From contig CAJKQX010000090.1 of the NCBI GenBank assembly GCA_905202125.1, positions 1-7,785 on the forward strand: a stretch of 7,785 nucleotides of DNA. Direction: 5' to 3'. The notes below the pieces were generated by a model that saw nothing but the letters and a program-made list of their open reading frames with translations, was not told where the DNA came from and ran no database searches. Positions 1 to 6,313 of this stretch are shown here, piece by piece; the first letter of the stretch is position 1; each line of letters opens with the position of its first letter. This DNA is from an uncultured Prevotella sp. Its GTDB lineage: Bacteria; Bacteroidota; Bacteroidia; Bacteroidales; Bacteroidaceae. Made by a program: the position numbers and the translations under genes.

Positions 1-47
1 TAACATTTATCCCGGAGATAGTTGCGTATTCTTAATTATCTCGACGT

Positions 48-266
48 ATGCGGGGCTCGAAATTAACATTTCACTCCAAATTTCGGAAGAACCAGAAAAG
101 AATTGATGTGGCATTGGTTTGTAATCATGTTTACAAGCCAGAAGAGGGAGTAAACAACTATGAAGGTCGTACTATCTTCACGTTGCAGATGGCATACAAC
201 AACGCTCGACTCATCACTCGCCCTGATAGCGACTGGCTCATGGCTGACATGGCAATAAACAAGTAA
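48..266 (+). CDS. Hypothetical protein, possibly the 3' part of a frameshifted gene
   Basis: I do not recognise this 72-residue product. It starts with an ATG at 48 and has no signal peptide or membrane segment. The middle (about residues 18-60) reads like ordinary folded protein: alternating hydrophobic residues, then a Tyr/Asn/Arg-rich stretch ending in a PDSDW motif. In this frame a stop lies at 33-35, so the frame is not open to the window edge. The +2 frame is open from base 2 to a stop at 104-106. Dropping one T near position 47 would join the two frames into one longer product entering from the left. It is therefore either a short gene, or the tail of a larger gene broken by a one-base insertion (or sequencing error). 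It ends 8 bp before a strong hairpin, consistent with a genuine gene end. Confidence 0.4.
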   Translation: MRGSKLTFHSKFRKNQKRIDVALVCNHVYKPEEGVNNYEGRTIFTLQMAYNNARLITRPDSDWLMADMAINK

Positions 267-274
267 CTATATAA

Positions 275-321
275 ACGCAAAAAGCATCGGAAATGCACGC
301 TGCACCAAATGCTTTTTGCGT
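275..321. terminator. Perfect 13-bp hairpin between converging genes
   Basis: ACGCAAAAAGCAT at 275-287 is the exact reverse complement of ATGCTTTTTGCGT at 309-321, with a 21-base loop. It lies between the stop of the plus-strand ORF (266) and the stop of the minus-strand ATPase (382), so it could end both transcripts. The U-tract after the stem is poor on both strands (TATTATTATA on the plus strand), so a role in mRNA stability or partial termination is also possible. Confidence 0.6.
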
Positions 322-381
322 ATTATTATATGAGGTATAAGTTCTTCGTCCTTAAAAGAATCTGTTTTTATCCGATTGCGT

Positions 382-1641
382 TTAACCCTGTTCAAGTATT
401 TTCTTGTCTGTCAAGAAATCCAAGAGTCCGACAGTCAATACTCCGAGTTCGTCCTCCTTGCGGTGAATATCATCGCCAACAATGACAATCTTTCGGAAGT
501 GGTCATTGATTGACAATAAAGGACGTCGCTCTTGCTGTTCCTTTTCTGGCGTAGGCATGTGAAAAGCTGACTGGATATACACTCTGTATGGAGGACGGTT
601 CACCACAAAGTCTACCTCCAACTGTTTTCTGACAAACTTACCGTTCTCATCCTTGCCACCAAGTTCAACCAATCCTACGTCCACATTATATCCTCGACTG
701 CGAAGCTCATTATAGATAATGTTTTCCATAATGTGTGTTTCCTCCTGTTGACGATAGTTGAGAATGGCTGCGCGTATGCCGATATCTGCGAAGTAGTATT
801 TCGTCTCGGTACCAATATATTTTCTGCCTTTCACATCATAGCGCAAGGCTTCTTCTATCAAGAAAGAGTCTTTCAGATAGTCAATGTATTGTTTTATAGT
901 GTCTCTTTTTATGGCTACCCCTTGTGAAGATTGAAAGGTATTGGCTATTCTCGTTGGATTGGTTGATGAACCAATGCCCGAGGCTATTACACGCACCAAC
1001 TCCTTCATTCCTTCATGATTACGCAGATGGTTGCGCTCAATTACGTCACGCAGATAGGTCGTTTCATACAGACCACGCAAATAGTCTGTTTTCTTTTCTT
1101 CCGTTTCAAGCAAAGCTACCTGTGGCAGTCCTCCAAAAGTATAGTAATCCAACCAAGCTTTGCGTATATCTCCACCAATACCACTAAAGTATTCGTCAAA
1201 GGTGAGAGGCCAGATGCGTATCTCGTCACCTCTGCCTCGGAACTCAGTCACAACATCACTTGACAGGAAACGAGAGTTTGAGCCTGACACATACACATCT
1301 ACATTCCTCATGTGTGTCAAGCTAAGAATCACCTCCACAAATTCTTCTACAAGTTGTACCTCGTCCAAGACTATATAATAAGGATTGCCATCATCCACAA
1401 CCTTTGAATCTATATAGTCGAGCAAGGCATCGGGCTTTCTCAACCGTCTGTTTCGGAAATCATCAAGTTGTATTTCGATGATGTGACTATTAGTCACCCC
1501 ATGTTCCAACAACCAGTTATGCCAGATATCAAACAGCAGGAAAGACTTTCCACATCGTCTGACACCAGTTATAATCTTCACAAGACCATTTCCACGTCCT
1601 GCAATAAGTTCATTCAAGTATTTCTTACGTTCAAATATCAT
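382..1641 (-). CDS. AAA-family ATPase with C-terminal DUF4143 domain
   Basis: A 419-residue cytoplasmic protein of the AAA_14/DUF4143 type, at full family length. Residues 1-200 form the P-loop domain: Walker A GVRRCGKS at 26-33, Walker B IVLDEVQ at 90-96, a sensor-1-like VSGSNS at 118-123, and the family motif RGRGDEI..WPLTFDEY at 135-151. FGGLPQVAL at 169-177 begins the linker. The C-terminal DUF4143 part carries E306 (MENIIYNEL), E342/D344 (LEVDFV) and Q357 (VYIQSAF), a spacing that resembles a PD-(D/E)XK nuclease fold. Biological roles in this family are mostly unknown. The usual inference is ATP-dependent DNA- or stress-related activity, and such genes are abundant and often mobile in Bacteroidales. 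It stands alone, with no partner gene on the same strand. All key ATPase residues are present, so it is probably functional. Confidence 0.9.
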   Translation of the reverse strand: MIFERKKYLNELIAGRGNGLVKIITGVRRCGKSFLLFDIWHNWLLEHGVTNSHIIEIQLDDFRNRRLRKPDALLDYIDSKVVDDGNPYYIVLDEVQLVEEFVEVILSLTHMRNVDVYVSGSNSRFLSSDVVTEFRGRGDEIRIWPLTFDEYFSGIGGDIRKAWLDYYTFGGLPQVALLETEEKKTDYLRGLYETTYLRDVIERNHLRNHEGMKELVRVIASGIGSSTNPTRIANTFQSSQGVAIKRDTIKQYIDYLKDSFLIEEALRYDVKGRKYIGTETKYYFADIGIRAAILNYRQQEETHIMENIIYNELRSRGYNVDVGLVELGGKDENGKFVRKQLEVDFVVNRPPYRVYIQSAFHMPTPEKEQQERRPLLSINDHFRKIVIVGDDIHRKEDELGVLTVGLLDFLTDKKILEQG

Positions 1642-2047
1642 ATTAGAGTACTATTTTTGATATTGGTATCATATTTTATACCGCAAAAATAATGGTTTTA
1701 TCCCAAAATCCAGCACAATCAATGAAAAAACTGCGTTTATCAAGCAAAAAAACAGTAAAACGTAGCATCGTAAACTACACAAAAATGCTTTTTAGAACAA
1801 AGGGTATGACATGTAATCACACCCTACGTTCAAGGGAGTCGTTTCAACCGTACCCCTTTATGAATTTCGTCCTATAACTTCCATTCACCACATTATGTAG
1901 TCAGTTAAAAGCGCCCCTCCCAACCCTTATTCCGTGATTCTTGATGTGATCGAAAGTTAAATACGTTAAATATTCACCTTTTCGTATCTAATCAGAATTC
2001 ATACGGTCACTTTTCTACCGTTTAGAGCGTATAACACTGATAATCAA
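1642..2047. other. 406-bp intergenic stretch without a recognisable gene
   Basis: This lies between the start of the ATPase gene and the stop of the transglutaminase-like gene, both on the minus strand. It is AT-rich. Short ORFs here have unconvincing composition, and I see no tRNA, repeat array or strong terminator. The bases just right of 1641 hold the putative ATPase promoter. Two small hairpins (5-bp stems) occur, AGGGT/ACCCT at 1801-1825 and ACGGT/ACCGT near 2004-2022, but both could be chance. The part next to 2048 would hold the missing 3' end of the transglutaminase-like gene if that gene is truncated, yet no frame there continues with recognisable sequence. Confidence 0.6.
1684..1691 (-). 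promoter_or_regulatory. Possible -7 box for the ATPase gene
   Basis: On the minus strand this reads TATTTTTG, matching the Bacteroidetes -7 consensus TAnnTTTG, 42 bp upstream of the ATG at 1641. The nearest upstream TTTG (plus-strand 1704-1707) is only 12 bp away, where about 19-20 bp is usual, so the -33 half is poor. The call rests on the -7 match and its position. Confidence 0.35.
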
Positions 2048-2815
2048 CTAATAATAGATATGGGGGATGTTCCAGTTCGCCTCTTCATTAAGTATCAATG
2101 GCAAATCATGTTGCAATCTATAACGTACCTCTCCGGGGTGGAGTATGATTCCGTTTTCATCGGTGACATAAGCTGCAAATGTAGGGTCAACCCAAACCCA
2201 TTTGTTCAGCGATTTACTCCAGGCAATGCAGATGACATGGCAATCGTTGTCCGTTTCCCATCCTTTCGGGATACATGTTATATATCTTGCAGTAATACCC
2301 ACAGCAAGCAATGCCTCTGTCAAGCATATAGCAAGAGCTCTGCAATTGTAACCACAATTGTTCCTACGAGCCGATTCGTATGTGTTTTCCAAATTTCTTG
2401 CTCCGGGAGCCAAACCATTGCTTCCGTCATGTCTGATGTTGTCATGAACCCAATAAAGGAGATTCTTGATTCTGCTGATGTCATCTCCCTTACCGGCTAT
2501 TTTGTCAAGATTGAATTTATTGCGTGTCATTCTCAACATACTATCCGAAGGTTCGGCGTATTTGAAAGCCATGTCAAACGGTGGTTCTGAGTTGTATGAT
2601 GGGGATTCTTTCAAAATATCAAGTTTGGTCTTGACCTCATTTCCCAGACTCCGTGCATAATCCATAGCTGCTTTCAATGAGTCCGCTTCCTTTCTATTCA
2701 AAGCTTTCAGTACGGGGTAGAGTATTTTGGCTGACTGATATTCGTTTTTTCTCATCAAACCGGATTTCTTTGCAGTCAGAATCTGTACTGGATTTAATTT
2801 GACTCGAAGAGCCAA
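2048..2815 (-). pseudogene. Transglutaminase-like domain protein, probably truncated at both ends
   Basis: The catalytic core is clear: C158 in GYNCRALA, H193 in DCHVICIAW and D210 in VWVDPTF, the Cys-His-Asp triad of the transglutaminase/protease-like superfamily. WVHDNIRHDG at 122-131 is typical of the Bacteroidetes group. From memory, family members are longer, usually with an N-terminal export signal and further sequence after the NWN that here sits at 247-249. This copy has no signal peptide. The longest frame begins with TTG at 2815, inside a transposase fragment, and the first internal ATG is at 2755. The C-terminus stops six residues after NWN. Both ends therefore look lost, the 5' end at a junction with IS sequence. 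The active-site core is undamaged, so a short cytoplasmic product remains possible. If the core is made, it could cleave or crosslink proteins, but no substrate can be named. Confidence 0.7.
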
Positions 2816-3021
2816 TTCTCGCTGTCTATACTTTCTGTTTCTGCTGCGAGGGACAATGCCACAACTTCCAAATCTGAGAATTTGTGGATTGGACTACGAC
2901 GGGGAATATTTCCTTTCTCATTCACAAATTTGTAGTAAAACTGCTTGCATATCTCAAGAATTTTGGTGAATTTTGTGTATAGGTTGTGCATACGGTGATT
3001 TAAATTTAATAGTTTGGCCAC
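2794..3021 (-). pseudogene. N-terminal fragment of an insertion-sequence transposase
   Basis: A 75-codon frame whose likely native start is the ATG at 2991 (MHNLYTKF); the GTG at 3021 only extends it. The segment reads ILEICKQFYYKFV, then a GNIPRR motif, then KFSDLEVVALSL and ESIDSENWLF. This is the N-terminal pattern I associate with IS982-type DDE transposases of Bacteroidetes, which run to nearly 300 residues; the family name is from memory. The frame stops at 2794-2796 directly after LFESN, so the catalytic DDE domain is gone. The last 22 bp overlap the 5' end of the transglutaminase-like frame, which places the junction of the two sequences near 2795-2815. This is a dead IS remnant. It probably marks the event that removed the 5' end of the neighbouring gene. 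Confidence 0.65.
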
Positions 3022-3111
3022 TGCTAAATTACTAAAAAATCAACGACATGCGCAACTTTTAAGCATAAATGTTATATTAATTTAATTCCGCCAACGGGTC
3101 AAAATACAATT

Positions 3112-3597
3112 ATGAACAAAGAAATTGAAATGTACAAGAATGAAGGTTTTAAGGGTTTCATTTCAGTGAAGGACCTTCGGAAGAAACTTAGCGAAAAAAC
3201 TTCTGGTATCTCTACAGAGGCCGGAATATATATCGTAGTCAGAGACAATGACTCGGCACCGTCTTTTGAAAGTGTCGGTACCGGCGGACACCACAAGGGT
3301 AAGAATCCTAATGTTGACATAGCTACGCTCCAAGACGAATATGTAAATGACAGCAAAATAGTATATATCGGCCAATCCACAAACTTGCGCAGGCGAATCC
3401 GCGAACTCCTCCATTTTGGGGTCGGGAAAAATATCGGTCATTGGGGCGGTCGTTACTTGTGGCAACTCTCAGATGCAGAAGACTTGCTTGTTGCATGGAA
3501 GGAGATGCCAGGTCAAGATGTCGTACAAGAAGAAAAGTCTATGCTCAAAGACTTCATTGACAGGCATGACAGACCTCCGTTCGCAAATCTCAAATAG
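3112..3597 (+). CDS. Small stand-alone GIY-YIG family nuclease
   Basis: A 161-residue cytoplasmic protein with the complete GIY-YIG signature: GIY at 38-40, YIG at 85-87 (VYIGQSTNLRRRI), the Arg cluster at 93-95 following YIG, Glu at 140-141 (VVQEEKSML) as likely metal ligand, and Asn159 in the closing PFANL. About 44 residues separate GIY from YIG, where classic members have roughly ten. The insert carries a GTGGHHKGKNPNVDI motif, and HFGVGKNIGHWGGRYLWQL follows YIG. I recall this arrangement from a family of ~160-residue stand-alone proteins in Bacteroidetes and other bacteria, so the insert is a family trait, not damage. The fold cuts DNA using one divalent metal ion. The role of this subgroup (repair, defence or mobile element) is unknown. 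It is divergent from the IS remnant, and no promoter match was found in the 90-bp gap. Confidence 0.88.
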   Translation: MNKEIEMYKNEGFKGFISVKDLRKKLSEKTSGISTEAGIYIVVRDNDSAPSFESVGTGGHHKGKNPNVDIATLQDEYVNDSKIVYIGQSTNLRRRIRELLHFGVGKNIGHWGGRYLWQLSDAEDLLVAWKEMPGQDVVQEEKSMLKDFIDRHDRPPFANLK

Positions 3598-3604
3598 GAT
3601 AACC

Positions 3605-3703
3605 ATGAGCACTATTACCTTTGTATTGGCGGTAGTATATCTTTTGGCACTATTTCAGTCATTCAAAATGTTATTAGCACAAAAAACCAAAATTATAATT
3701 TAA
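3605..3703 (+). CDS. Possible 32-residue single-helix membrane peptide
   Basis: ATG at 3605 opens a 33-codon frame ending with TAA at 3701-3703. Residues 3-24 (from TITFVLAVVYLLALF onward) form one hydrophobic helix, followed by the basic tail AQKTKIII. The stop shares its last base with the ATG of the hydrolase fragment (TAATG), which suggests translational coupling. It begins 7 bp after the GIY-YIG stop, so all three could be on one transcript. I do not recognise it. A chance hydrophobic frame cannot be excluded at this size. Confidence 0.35.
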   Translation: MSTITFVLAVVYLLALFQSFKMLLAQKTKIII

Positions 3704-3942
3704 TGAATACTATCGAACTGACACAGGAGTGGGATAAAACCTTTTCCAAGAGTGACAAAGTGGAACACAGTAAAATCACTTTTCACAATCGCTATGGCAT
3801 AACGCTCGCTGCCGGCCTTTACAAACCGAAAGAGGCCAAAGGCACGTTGCTCGCAATTGCCTTGAGCGGACCCTATGGTGCTGTCAAGGAACAGGTGTCC
3901 GGTCGTTATGCCCAGACACTTGCCGAGCAAGGTTTCTCTTGA
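3703..3942 (+). pseudogene. Truncated alpha/beta hydrolase (N-terminal 79 residues)
   Basis: The sequence opens with MNTIELTQEWDKTF, then KITFHNRYGITLAAGLYKPK, and later ALSGPYGAVKEQ and YAQTLAEQGF. This is the start of a Bacteroidetes alpha/beta hydrolase family (dienelactone hydrolase/acetyl-xylan-esterase-like) of roughly 300 residues; the assignment is from memory of that N-terminal signature. Intact members continue after AEQGF with a strand leading to the nucleophile elbow (GxSxG or GxCxG). Here a Ser codon and TGA follow at once, so the catalytic Ser/Cys, Asp and His are all missing. The break falls at the left arm of a 12-bp inverted repeat, which points to a deletion ending at the AraC terminator. 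A functional enzyme is not possible from this frame. The family often sits near cupin/decarboxylase and AraC genes like those to the right. Confidence 0.75.
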
Positions 3943-3993
3943 GAGGAGGTTTATTTGAATAAGAAAGGACAGACCTCCTCTCAAATATTTTTT
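3939..3993. terminator. 12-bp inverted-repeat terminator holding the stops of both converging frames
   Basis: TTGAGAGGAGGT (3939-3950) is the exact reverse complement of ACCTCCTCTCAA (3973-3984), with a 22-base loop. ATATTTTTTC follows on the plus strand, a good U-tract. The TGA of the hydrolase fragment (3940-3942) lies in the left arm and the TGA of the AraC gene (complement of 3981-3983) lies in the right arm. The stem is GC-rich and should end transcription at least rightward, and probably in both directions. Confidence 0.8.
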
Positions 3994-4889
3994 CTCTGAA
4001 TGCTTGTGCAGTATTCCGATGGTGTGATTCCTGTCACCTTTTTGAACATCCGGCTGAGATGTTGCGGGTATTCGAAACCTAAACTGTATGCCACTTCCGT
4101 CACTGTCTCGCCGGCAGCAAGCCTGTTCTTCACTTCTTGAACGGTGTATTGACGTATGTGGCCGCTCGCCGTCTCTCCGGTCGTCTTTTTCACGAGGTCG
4201 CCAAAATAGTTGGATGATAAGAATAGTCTGTCGGCACAGTATTGCACGGTGGGCAGACCCTCGGTGAGCTGTTTGTTTTCTTCAAAATATTTGTGAAGAA
4301 GGTTGTCGAATCGTGCCAGTATATCGGTGTTCTCTATTTTCCGCGTGAGAAATTGCCGGTTGTAGAAACGCTTGCAGTAATTGAGCAGCAGACTGATGTA
4401 TTCCACAATGATCTGATCCTGAAATCCATCGCGGTGGTTTGATAGTTCGCTTTTGATTTGTCGTATCAGCGACACGAATATATCGTATTCCTCGTTTGTC
4501 ATGTGCAGGGCCTCGTTGATGCGATAGTCGAAGAAGGTACATTCCTTGATGGTCTTCTCCAGCGGTGTTCCACGAAGCAAATCGGGATGAAACAGCAAGG
4601 CCCATCCGTCCAGATCGATGAGGCTGCCATCGTCCTCCCGTCCTCCTACTTGCCCCGGAGCCACGCATATCAGAGTGCCGCTCTTGTAGTCGTACTTGCC
4701 GCAGCCGTAGGTCAAGTCTATCGAAAGGTTTGTGTGCATGAACATACCGTAGACGCCATAATGATTCAGTGAGTGGTGCACGGGCGATATCTCGGCAAAA
4801 TCAATGACGGAGACCAGCGGATGACTGTCTGTCAGTCCGTGGTAACTGCTGAAATCGCTTACGTTCTTTACTTTCAGTATTTTGCTCAT
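3981..4889 (-). CDS. AraC-family transcriptional regulator
   Basis: A 302-residue cytoplasmic DNA-binding protein. The C-terminal ~90 residues contain the two helix-turn-helix units of the AraC/XylS family: the first around 213-237 (TVQYCADRLFLSSNYFGDLV), the second around 262-286 (TVTEVAYSLGFEYPQHLSRM). The family closing motif FKKVTGITPSEY follows at 282-293. The N-terminal ~180 residues resemble the cupin-type sensor arm found in many AraC proteins (GTLICVAPGQV near 71-81), but the ligand cannot be read from sequence. The ATG at 4889 gives a normal family length and lies 30 bp from a good -7 box. The gene is divergent from the small protein/cupin pair across 209 bp, so it probably controls that pair and possibly itself. 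The now-truncated hydrolase converges on it and may once have belonged to the same regulon. Confidence 0.92.
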   Translation of the reverse strand: MSKILKVKNVSDFSSYHGLTDSHPLVSVIDFAEISPVHHSLNHYGVYGMFMHTNLSIDLTYGCGKYDYKSGTLICVAPGQVGGREDDGSLIDLDGWALLFHPDLLRGTPLEKTIKECTFFDYRINEALHMTNEEYDIFVSLIRQIKSELSNHRDGFQDQIIVEYISLLLNYCKRFYNRQFLTRKIENTDILARFDNLLHKYFEENKQLTEGLPTVQYCADRLFLSSNYFGDLVKKTTGETASGHIRQYTVQEVKNRLAAGETVTEVAYSLGFEYPQHLSRMFKKVTGITPSEYCTSIQRKNI

Positions 4890-4918
4890 GAGATGATGAA
4901 TAGTGGCCGGTGCAACTG

Positions 4919-4950
4919 CAAATATATGAAAAAATTATAATTCTGGCAAG
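4919..4950 (-). promoter_or_regulatory. Bacteroidetes-type promoter for the AraC gene
   Basis: On the minus strand TATATTTG (complement of 4919-4926) matches the -7 consensus TAnnTTTG exactly. CTTG (complement of 4947-4950) lies 20 bp further upstream, matching three of four bases of the -33 TTTG at the usual spacing. The -7 box is 29 bp before the ATG at 4889. Confidence 0.6.
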
Positions 4951-4957
4951 ATTTCCA

Positions 4958-4990
4958 ATATTGTATTCGGACTTAATTTGTGATATTGTA
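4958..4990. repeat. ATATTGTA direct repeat, possible regulator site
   Basis: ATATTGTA occurs at 4958-4965 and again at 4983-4990, 25 bp start to start, in the gap between the divergent AraC and small-protein genes and just upstream of the AraC -33 region. AraC proteins often bind direct repeats about two helical turns apart, so this is a candidate operator. AT-rich 8-mers recur by chance, so support is weak. Confidence 0.25.
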
Positions 4991-5047
4991 GTGATGACAG
5001 AATATACTTTCCGTAAAATAGGTATGAATATCAGTAAATTCGCTAAG

Positions 5048-5075
5048 TTTGTTTTTTCTTGTAGATGTATCTTTG
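5048..5075 (+). promoter_or_regulatory. Bacteroidetes-type promoter for the small protein/cupin operon
   Basis: TATCTTTG at 5068-5075 is an exact match to TAnnTTTG. TTTG at 5048-5051 supplies a -33 element, with a 16-bp gap, somewhat short of the usual 19-20. Transcription would start near 5081, leaving a leader of about 18 bases before the ATG at 5099. Confidence 0.6.
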
Positions 5076-5098
5076 CAAAAGAAAAAGAATGAATAAAT

Positions 5099-5293
5099 AT
5101 GAGCCATCCGAATAACAAATTTCAAGAGATATATGAAGACGAAGTGGCAGTGTACATTGCCAATCGTCATCATACTACTTCTCAGGAGCTTGTAGGACAA
5201 ATCCTTGCCGACGGCAGTTCGACTCCCGACTGTCTGGAAGACAATGAGAATGAAATCCTTCACGCACTGATAGATCTTTATCAAAAATATTAA
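5099..5293 (+). CDS. Conserved-looking small hypothetical protein (64 aa)
   Basis: An acidic, soluble 64-residue product with no signal peptide, cysteine pair or membrane segment. It is helical in character: an N-terminal segment with IYEDEVAVYIANRHHTT, then a region with QELVGQIL, and a C-terminal CLEDNENEILHALIDLY helix. I recall similar ~60-residue Bacteroidales proteins with an E-V-A-V-x-I-A-N pattern but know no function for them. The ATG at 5099 follows a good promoter by 23 bp, and the stop is 32 bp before the cupin gene, so the two are probably co-transcribed. Position suggests a role tied to the decarboxylase-cupin protein or its regulator, but this is only context. Confidence 0.7.
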   Translation: MSHPNNKFQEIYEDEVAVYIANRHHTTSQELVGQILADGSSTPDCLEDNENEILHALIDLYQKY

Positions 5294-5325
5294 CGACAAT
5301 CGATAATTTCATACAATAATCTATT

Positions 5326-6171
5326 ATGAACAGAATCATTTTAATTTTATTATTCAGCATTTTAACACTCAATGTTATGGCACAGAAAAAAATAGAACAA
5401 ACAGCAGGACGCGACAACCTCGGCGAGTTCGCTCCCAAATTCGCAGAACTCAACGACCACGTCTTGTTTGGCGACGCCGTATGGAACGACAATACGCTCA
5501 GTCTTCACGACCACAGCATGGTGACGATTTCCATTCTGCTCGGCAAAGGCCTCATCGATTCTTCGTTCCGCTCTCATCTTGAGATGGGCAAGAAGCATGG
5601 TATCACACGCAACGAGATTGCCGCCTTGCTGACACAGGCCGCTTTCTATGCAGGATGGCCCAACGCTTGGGCCGGATTCCGCATAGCCAAAGAGGTGTGG
5701 GCCGACGATACTGCCGGCGAAGACGCTAAGGCCGCTTTCCAAAGAGAGATGATTTTCCCGATAGGCGAACCCAATACGGCTTATGCCAAGTACTTCATAG
5801 GCAACAGCTATCTTGCCCGCGTATCAACGGAGCAGGTTTCCATCGCCAATGTGACCTTCGAACCGCGCTGCCGCAACAACTGGCACATCCACAAAGCCGC
5901 TAAGGGTGGGGGACAGATGCTCATCGGCGTCGCCGGTCGCGGATGGTACCAGGAAGAAGGCAAACCTGCCGTCGAAATACTTCCCGGAACAGTGATCCAT
6001 ATCCCTGCCAACGTGAAACACTGGCATGGCGCTGCCGCCGACAGCTGGTTCGCTCACCTCGCATTCGAAATCAAGGGTGAGAATACATCCAGCGAATGGC
6101 TCGAACCCGTGACGGATGAGGAGTATGATAAATTGAACCCAAATCGGTCATTAGACCGACAATGGCCATGA
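5326..6171 (+). CDS. Secreted carboxymuconolactone decarboxylase-cupin fusion with an altered C-terminus
   Basis: A 281-residue protein with a signal peptide (hydrophobic residues 4-16, probable cleavage after VMA at 19), so the product is periplasmic. Residues ~34-127 form the carboxymuconolactone decarboxylase (AhpD-like) helical domain, with HDHSMVTISILLGKG at 61-75 and AALLTQAAFYAGWPNAW at 99-115. No CxxC pair is present, so AhpD-type peroxidase chemistry is unlikely. Residues ~170-250 form a cupin barrel with probable metal ligands H187 and H189 (NNWHIHK), Q197 and H234 (PANVKHWHG). The substrate is unknown; related Bacteroidales proteins occur with oxidoreductases and alpha/beta hydrolases. 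The last eleven residues (NPNRSLDRQWP) are encoded by an inserted 194-bp element. Without it the protein would end EEYDKLK at 271 residues. The barrel is untouched, so activity is probably kept. Confidence 0.9.
   Translation: MNRIILILLFSILTLNVMAQKKIEQTAGRDNLGEFAPKFAELNDHVLFGDAVWNDNTLSLHDHSMVTISILLGKGLIDSSFRSHLEMGKKHGITRNEIAALLTQAAFYAGWPNAWAGFRIAKEVWADDTAGEDAKAAFQREMIFPIGEPNTAYAKYFIGNSYLARVSTEQVSIANVTFEPRCRNNWHIHKAAKGGGQMLIGVAGRGWYQEEGKPAVEILPGTVIHIPANVKHWHGAAADSWFAHLAFEIKGENTSSEWLEPVTDEEYDKLNPNRSLDRQWP
6138..6155 (+). repeat. Left terminal inverted repeat of the MITE
   Basis: CCCAAATCGGTCATTAGA, the exact reverse complement of 6314-6331. It is translated as part of the cupin gene and supplies most of the new tail (PNRSL), before the stop at 6169-6171. 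Confidence 0.85.
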
Positions 6172-6313
6172 ATGTCAGTTATCGTATTGTCTGTTCACGT
6201 GTTTTGGACTTCTATTTGTCGTCTTGCTTCCCGTATTGTCTCGCCATAGCCCGCTATGCCTTCGACAATACGGTCGCAATACAACAAATATAATCTCCAA
6301 AACAGCCATGAAC

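Noticed and set aside
1801..1825. Hairpin AGGGT...ACCCT with an inner TGA/TCA pairing
   Set aside because: The stem is short and mismatched, lies in no clear transcript and has no U-tract.
1692..1877. 61-codon plus-strand frame in the gap
   Set aside because: It starts at the putative ATPase promoter, has no domain and is rich in Lys/Arg/Ser as expected from AT-rich noncoding DNA.
2060..2590. 176-codon plus-strand frame
   Set aside because: It lies antisense to the transglutaminase-like gene, which has a clear catalytic triad, and its own sequence shows no domain.
3022..3111. Terminal inverted repeat of the IS remnant
   Set aside because: The stretch is AT-rich and probably contains the old IS end, but no partner repeat remains in the window, so its boundary cannot be placed.
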